64,000 bases of DNA, from assembly GCA_013399305.1 (NCBI GenBank), contig VXAI01000193.1, positions 692,843 to 756,842 of the forward strand. The letters run 5' to 3'. The DNA is from Rostratula benghalensis. Lineage: Eukaryota; Chordata; Aves; Charadriiformes; Rostratulidae. Every line of letters begins with the position of its first letter. Position 1 is the first letter of the stretch. The notes beneath the pieces are model-generated. The model made no database searches, was not told where the DNA came from, and worked only from the letters and a program-made list of their open reading frames with translations. Below are positions 59,135 through 64,000 of this stretch, in pieces. A program made the position numbers and the translations under genes.

Positions 59135-62100
59135 CCAGTCTTGCAAAGGCTGAGTTCCAACATTTTGCAGTCCATTTAGTTGTGGTATTAGCATTTTGTA
59201 TTCCTTGTGCTCTTCTTGTTTACTGTTTCTCCATCACAAAGCAGGAGACAGTGAAGCAGCTGCCTCTTAGGATACATTAAAAAATGAGAGTTTGTTTTTT
59301 CTCAGTGTGGTATTTCTGGCTTTCTTTCTTTTTACCTCAAAATGCAGGGAGGAAGAGAGAGAACCAGAGAGAGGGAGAGAGCAGCTCTCCCGCTGACTAC
59401 TTTTTATTTCCATTAAAAATTCAACCGCTGTAAAATGATTTCTTGAACCGACACAAAAAGAGACATCACCACAATTCACACATAAGCTCGGGGGGAAAGC
59501 ACTGGGTTTTCTTTGACTGCCTTCGTGTTTGAAAGAACTGAGAAGAGGTTTTGTTTCCTTTGGGCTTGAGGACTTACCAGCCCCACGCAAGGATGATACA
59601 CCACGAGACCATTCAGTTAGCTGCATATGTACACAGCAGCGAAATTCTCTTCCGAGACCATTAACGCTTTCAAAAGCAGCACTGGTTTAGTTACCTCCTT
59701 TTGGACTTGTTCCTTTTCTCTCTAACAAAGTCCATAGGGTCTAGATAACTATTACAAAACCCTCAAACGAGAAGACAAATTAAATACACTGGAGATTCTT
59801 GATGACAGACCTATTTAATAAATATTGAAATACCAAAACCTGGGAATTTAAACCACACTGGCTTTATTTCTCTCTAAAACAGTGTAACATAGCTGAATGA
59901 CTATGAATGAGATACAGCCTTGCATACTGTTTCAGAAGTCAAAAACATAAGTAGTCTCAAAACCAGGATCTCAAGCCATACAACTACTCTGGACATGTGA
60001 GCATGGAAGCAATTGTCCAGGTGAAAATAATGTTATTTGAAAGCATTCTGGCAAATCACAGAAAGACTAATTATTATGTGCCCCTGTAATTACACCTGGA
60101 CTAATTCCAACTTGTGTATTTCAAGGAACATGCATTTCAGTATTTGTTCTTGACTCTTGAGACATTTTTCAATAAAGTATCCCAAAACAATTTAATCTTT
60201 AATCAAAAGAGTTGCCCTTCTATACAATGCTGACTGAATTAACAATATGCCTCAGTTTACTTTAGATGTGGAATGGAGTTCTGTTTTTTGTGAACTTGTG
60301 TCAGGTTTCAAATCACATTTGAAGCAGTATGCAAAATGAACAAAAAGCCAGCAACTGGACCACCTTCCACAGCACATCTGCTGTAGCTTTTTACGTGGAC
60401 AGGACTCTTAGCCTGGAGCACTGAGCTCCCACAGCAGAAATACTCTGGAACATTCTCCAAGCAGTGCCGTTTTCTGCTTCCTCACTAAACTCTGCCAGGA
60501 AAGTGCATGCTTATCTATGAAAACACACACTCTTCATACATATCCAATTTCATAAAGCAACAGAAACAACTATTTGTTACTGATAGGTGGGAAAATGCAA
60601 GTAGTTTCATCAACAAACACCCAATCAGGCAAAGAAGTCAACTGATACGCTTGTTCCCAAGCCAGGTTTTAGTTATTTCCTGAAAGATATGTTGACTGAA
60701 GCTAAAATTTCTTTCAGAGTTTTAGAAGTCTGGGAGTTTCTGCTGGGGCTTTGTGGTTTGTTTGGGTTTTTTTGTCCTAAATGAAAATGGTATTACTTAG
60801 CAACAAGGATTGCCCTCTCAACCAGTGAAAATGCAATACAAAGCAGTTTAGAAGCAATGTTTTGGCTGTTTTGAATTTCATAACACAAAATCTAGAAGCC
60901 CCTGGGTTAAGCTATATGCAAATAGAAGCCAGCCCCTCAAGTTCTGCATTCTCCTTCTAGGTCTTGGCTGCTGGCAGAGAAGGATAAATCAGCATGGTCA
61001 GGAAATATGTAGAATGGGTGAGGTCAAGATCAACTGAGTCAACACGGAGATAGGCTGAGTAATAAACTGCTACCAAAATAAGGCACTGAAGAAGAATCAC
61101 TGTTCTCCTAAAAGCAAGGAAAGCAGGAAAGGACTAATCCCTTTTCAGCTGATGCAGTCACCAACAATCCCTCAGCATCTGAACACTGACAAGAAACTGG
61201 CTTCTGGACAAGGAGCAGAGAGCTCAAGTTGAATCCACACAGGATGAAACACTGATGGGAAGGGTTTTGGAGAATAATGAGATACTGCTCCCACTTTCCA
61301 TTGGCATGCTACCTCTTTTTTTCAAATGAATGGAAAGACTGTGTGATACCACTTTCCAAAAATACCACCTTTCAGCTCCAATTTACTATGAAACTTGGCC
61401 TTGCTTTCTCAAACAAGACCTAGTGGAGAAATCAACAAATCTCCTCCAGATTTGATCACTCTAATCCTCCTTCCCTGTACCAAGGTGTCAGACTCTTCAC
61501 AAGCTCGAACACATCTGACCCAAGTTCAAGACCCCATTTGGCTCCTGGTCTTCTTGCTAAATTCCAAAACATTGACATCCCAGCGATAGTAAAGTTTAAA
61601 TTAACCATTCTGGCAGCTACACTTCTTTTGAACTGAAAGACCACAAAGCCCTGGATGAACCAAAGGGGTCACGGGGCCAAAGCATTCTCAGCCAAGTGGC
61701 TCTGGCAATAGAATAACACAGGCTGTTTCTGAAAAATGCTGTAAAACCTTCAGTTTTGAGAGTTCCTCTGTAGGAATTATACTTCTACTCACACACCTTC
61801 TCCTGATCAACTCAAAATCTGAACAAACAAATTAAAGCAATTTTCCTACTTTACCTATGACTTCTTCTTGGAAAGAGAGCAGCTTCAGGCAGCAGATGCC
61901 ATTTTTTTCCCTAAAAAGTAGTGTATATATGTGGTACTAGCTTGCACAGATGCACTGCAAATCCCTGTTCTTAATATTTGCCCCACAGTGTAACACAGTG
62001 CTTTTCAGAAGCACAGTTGTAAATAAATACTCTCTGTCCCAAAGAACTGAAGACTTCAGGCTAAATGAGCAAATCTTCCTGTCCAAGTGCCAGCAAGGTG

Positions 62101-63271
62101 AGAGGAGAGGCAAACAACTTCTCTCTTCCTGCCAATTCCCACGGAGAGATTGGTGGTGCTTCTGTTTGTGCTCCTCTTTACTTTGCTGACTCAAACACCG
62201 ATGCTCCAAAAATGGGTATAAAAATGCTAAGTGGACACATGAACTGAATAGCACAATGAGTCTTCAGCTCTCCCTCCATTGCTGGTTTGTCACTGCCATT
62301 GATATCCTTCCTTTCCTGAGGGAGGGGAAAGTGTGGTAGAACATTAACAAACCCCAGATTCTCATCAACTAAGGTAAGAATATTGTGACCTATCTGAGTG
62401 TCGTGTTAGATGACAGTGAAGAGTTACAAAACACACTGTTGAGAGTGATCCCTACATGCCAGGACGCTGTGCATCCAAGGGGATGCAGAAATCCATTCAG
62501 CCATTCGCTTTTTTGCAGTAACAAACATCAAATACCCCGTCTACAATGATGAGCAAAACATTAAAACAGTTGTATTCTTCCTCTCAGACAGAGTCATTAA
62601 GGGAAAGATTTCTTTGCAAGACTCATCTGAAAGAGTGTTGACATGAAACATTGCAGGAGCTACAGAGAAAAAAATGAGCCATGATGCTGTCAGCACATAA
62701 ACATCCCCCATCTTCTAGCCCTCATGACTAGAACAAATAGCACCATCTCATCAGCTCTCTCGCTGTCTTGCACTGAAGGCTGGATGAAGAGCATCAAGGG
62801 AAAGATTAGGCAAGGCACAGATGAAGTGAGTGGGAAGAAGAAAGCACATTGAAGTATCACCTTGTTGCCCCACTCCTTCAATTACCCGCTGAGTAACTGT
62901 GCAGTATCAACTAGGGTTCCTGGCAGGAAAAACCTTCTCTGGAATAAACCCACAGAGAGATGCCACAGCTCCTGAAGCTGCAGATGCATCCTACACGTTC
63001 CAAGGAGAACATCCTTATTCTCTATCCTCCCCAAAACTCAAGGCAAAGAAAGCCTACATAGTCCTCATCTGAGTACCAAAATCTGCAGATTATCTGCTTA
63101 TTGCTAGTGAGAAAAGGAAAGGACAACTAAAAATGGCACAGCCACCAAGCTATTTAACTCTTCTCCTTCCTTCTTTTTGGAAGCTGTATTCTCAGCAGAA
63201 GGATGCATGAAAACCGACTTGAAACAAAAAGGCAAAGGAAAGATAATGCTAATACAACTATGTGTAGACAT

Positions 63272-63296
63272 CAGGGGGGGGAAAAAAAAAAAAGAA
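63272..63296 (+). repeat. G7/A-rich low-complexity tract
   Basis: A short G run followed by A with one G interruption, in the long upstream intron. Confidence 0.8.
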
Positions 63297-64000
63297 AACC
63301 AGAAATCTATTATTTCAGAAATAGCTGCATAATGCAGCTTCAAAACAACATAATAAAAAGAGACAAGAGAAAGAAAGGCTAACTAGCACTTAAAATTCAC
63401 ATTACTTTTTTCAGCCAAAATCTGCCTGTCGCTATTATGTGGCATCATAAAAACCAAGTCACCAAGCAAAGAACAAAAACAAAGTGTTACTGGCTTCCAG
63501 CACATATAAATGCATAAAACAAGAACACTAAAGTCTCTGCAAAAAATATTTAAACATTCTAAGTATATATAAAATCCCACATATTTTGTCTATGAAAGGA
63601 TGCAATAGGATAGTAAACATTCATAGAACCCGTTAGGACAAGCAAGCAGAAATAATTAATTTTAATAGCAAGTCTGCCACAAAGGTTTGAAATGCTTCTA
63701 AAAATAGTCCAAAATATTAAAGACAGTTACGCTGTGGTGGGGTTTATCTGTTTGCTTTATATAACAAGCAGATTTGTCTTGAAAGACAACTGAAGTCTCC
63801 TTTCCCTGTCTTCTTTTTGCATTTTAATGGTACTGCTCAATTATGCAGCATGCAATGTTAAAAGCCTTATATGCAACTTAACTATTGTCTGCAGTCCTTG
63901 TGGCTTGAATAAACTGCCTAGTTAATTAATGACACTGCTTCAATGCTATAAAAAGCCTCTAGCCATTTTTCCCAGTAATTTGAGTAATTCATCCATCAAT

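Larger units (their letters stand above)
52439..64000 (-). other. TULP4 upstream intron (partial), runs off window
   Basis: This is 11.6 kb ending in the acceptor at 52441-52439. I searched by eye for the expected upstream WD40 exon (protein words such as GIWTPDDQQ and SGQRHWSSEI) and did not find it, so the intron probably continues past 64000. It contains CR1 copies (53735-53865 old, 58579-58765), an A-run at 59117-59134 and an A-rich run near 63278. No promoter or other gene is recognised. Confidence 0.75.

Noticed and set aside
1..64000. CRISPR arrays, tRNA or rRNA genes, prokaryotic operons, integrated viral genomes
   Set aside because: No regularly spaced direct repeats, cloverleaf-like sequences, polycistronic gene order or retroviral gag/pol/env-like frames were seen. 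The repeats present are CR1, SINE relics and simple sequence.

Overview
This window is vertebrate nuclear DNA, almost certainly from a bird. It holds exon-intron structure with GT-AG junctions. Its interspersed repeats are mostly CR1 LINE 3' ends in both orientations, several with the typical ATTCTATGATTCT-like terminus, plus a few old MIR/CORE-SINE-like relics. I saw no Alu or L1 sequence. Introns are fairly compact. There are no operons, rRNA or tRNA genes, CRISPR arrays or prokaryotic features.

One protein-coding gene is recognisable: TULP4 (tubby-like protein 4, also TUSP), on the minus strand. Its last eleven coding exons lie between 52438 and 20168. Read 5' to 3' in gene order they are 52438-52258, 49754-49620, 45349-45183, 35182-34958, 32724-32490, 31995-31851, 30389-30245, 29070-28977, 28277-28134, 24595-22008 and 20284-20168. 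Every junction has a GT donor and AG acceptor, and the phases chain without a break over 4176 nt (1391 codons plus stop). The N-terminal exons, with the start codon and first WD40 repeats, were not found. They should lie beyond 64000, so 52439-64000 is read as part of a long 5' intron.

The protein is a substrate-adaptor type. WD40 blades (first four exons) lead into a SOCS box, then Ser/Pro/Lys-rich SPK repeats, then a tubby domain in two halves. The N-terminal half is encoded by exons 29070-28977 and 28277-28134. The C-terminal half is encoded by the end of the 2.6-kb exon and the terminal exon. Several hundred residues of low-complexity, proline-rich sequence, all in that single large exon, separate the halves.

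Below 20168 is the putative 3'UTR. A good polyadenylation signal with a U/GU-rich downstream element lies at 12451-12446 (minus), which would make a 3'UTR of about 7.7 kb. It carries a clean 74-bp tandem duplication and a CR1 insertion. From 1 to about 12.4 kb I see only intergenic DNA with CR1 copies and a (CTTTTT)n array at the left edge.

The observation most worth a follow-up is an unexplained exon-like 90-nt segment at 34790-34701. It is in frame, has splice-like flanks, and sits in the intron just after the SOCS box.
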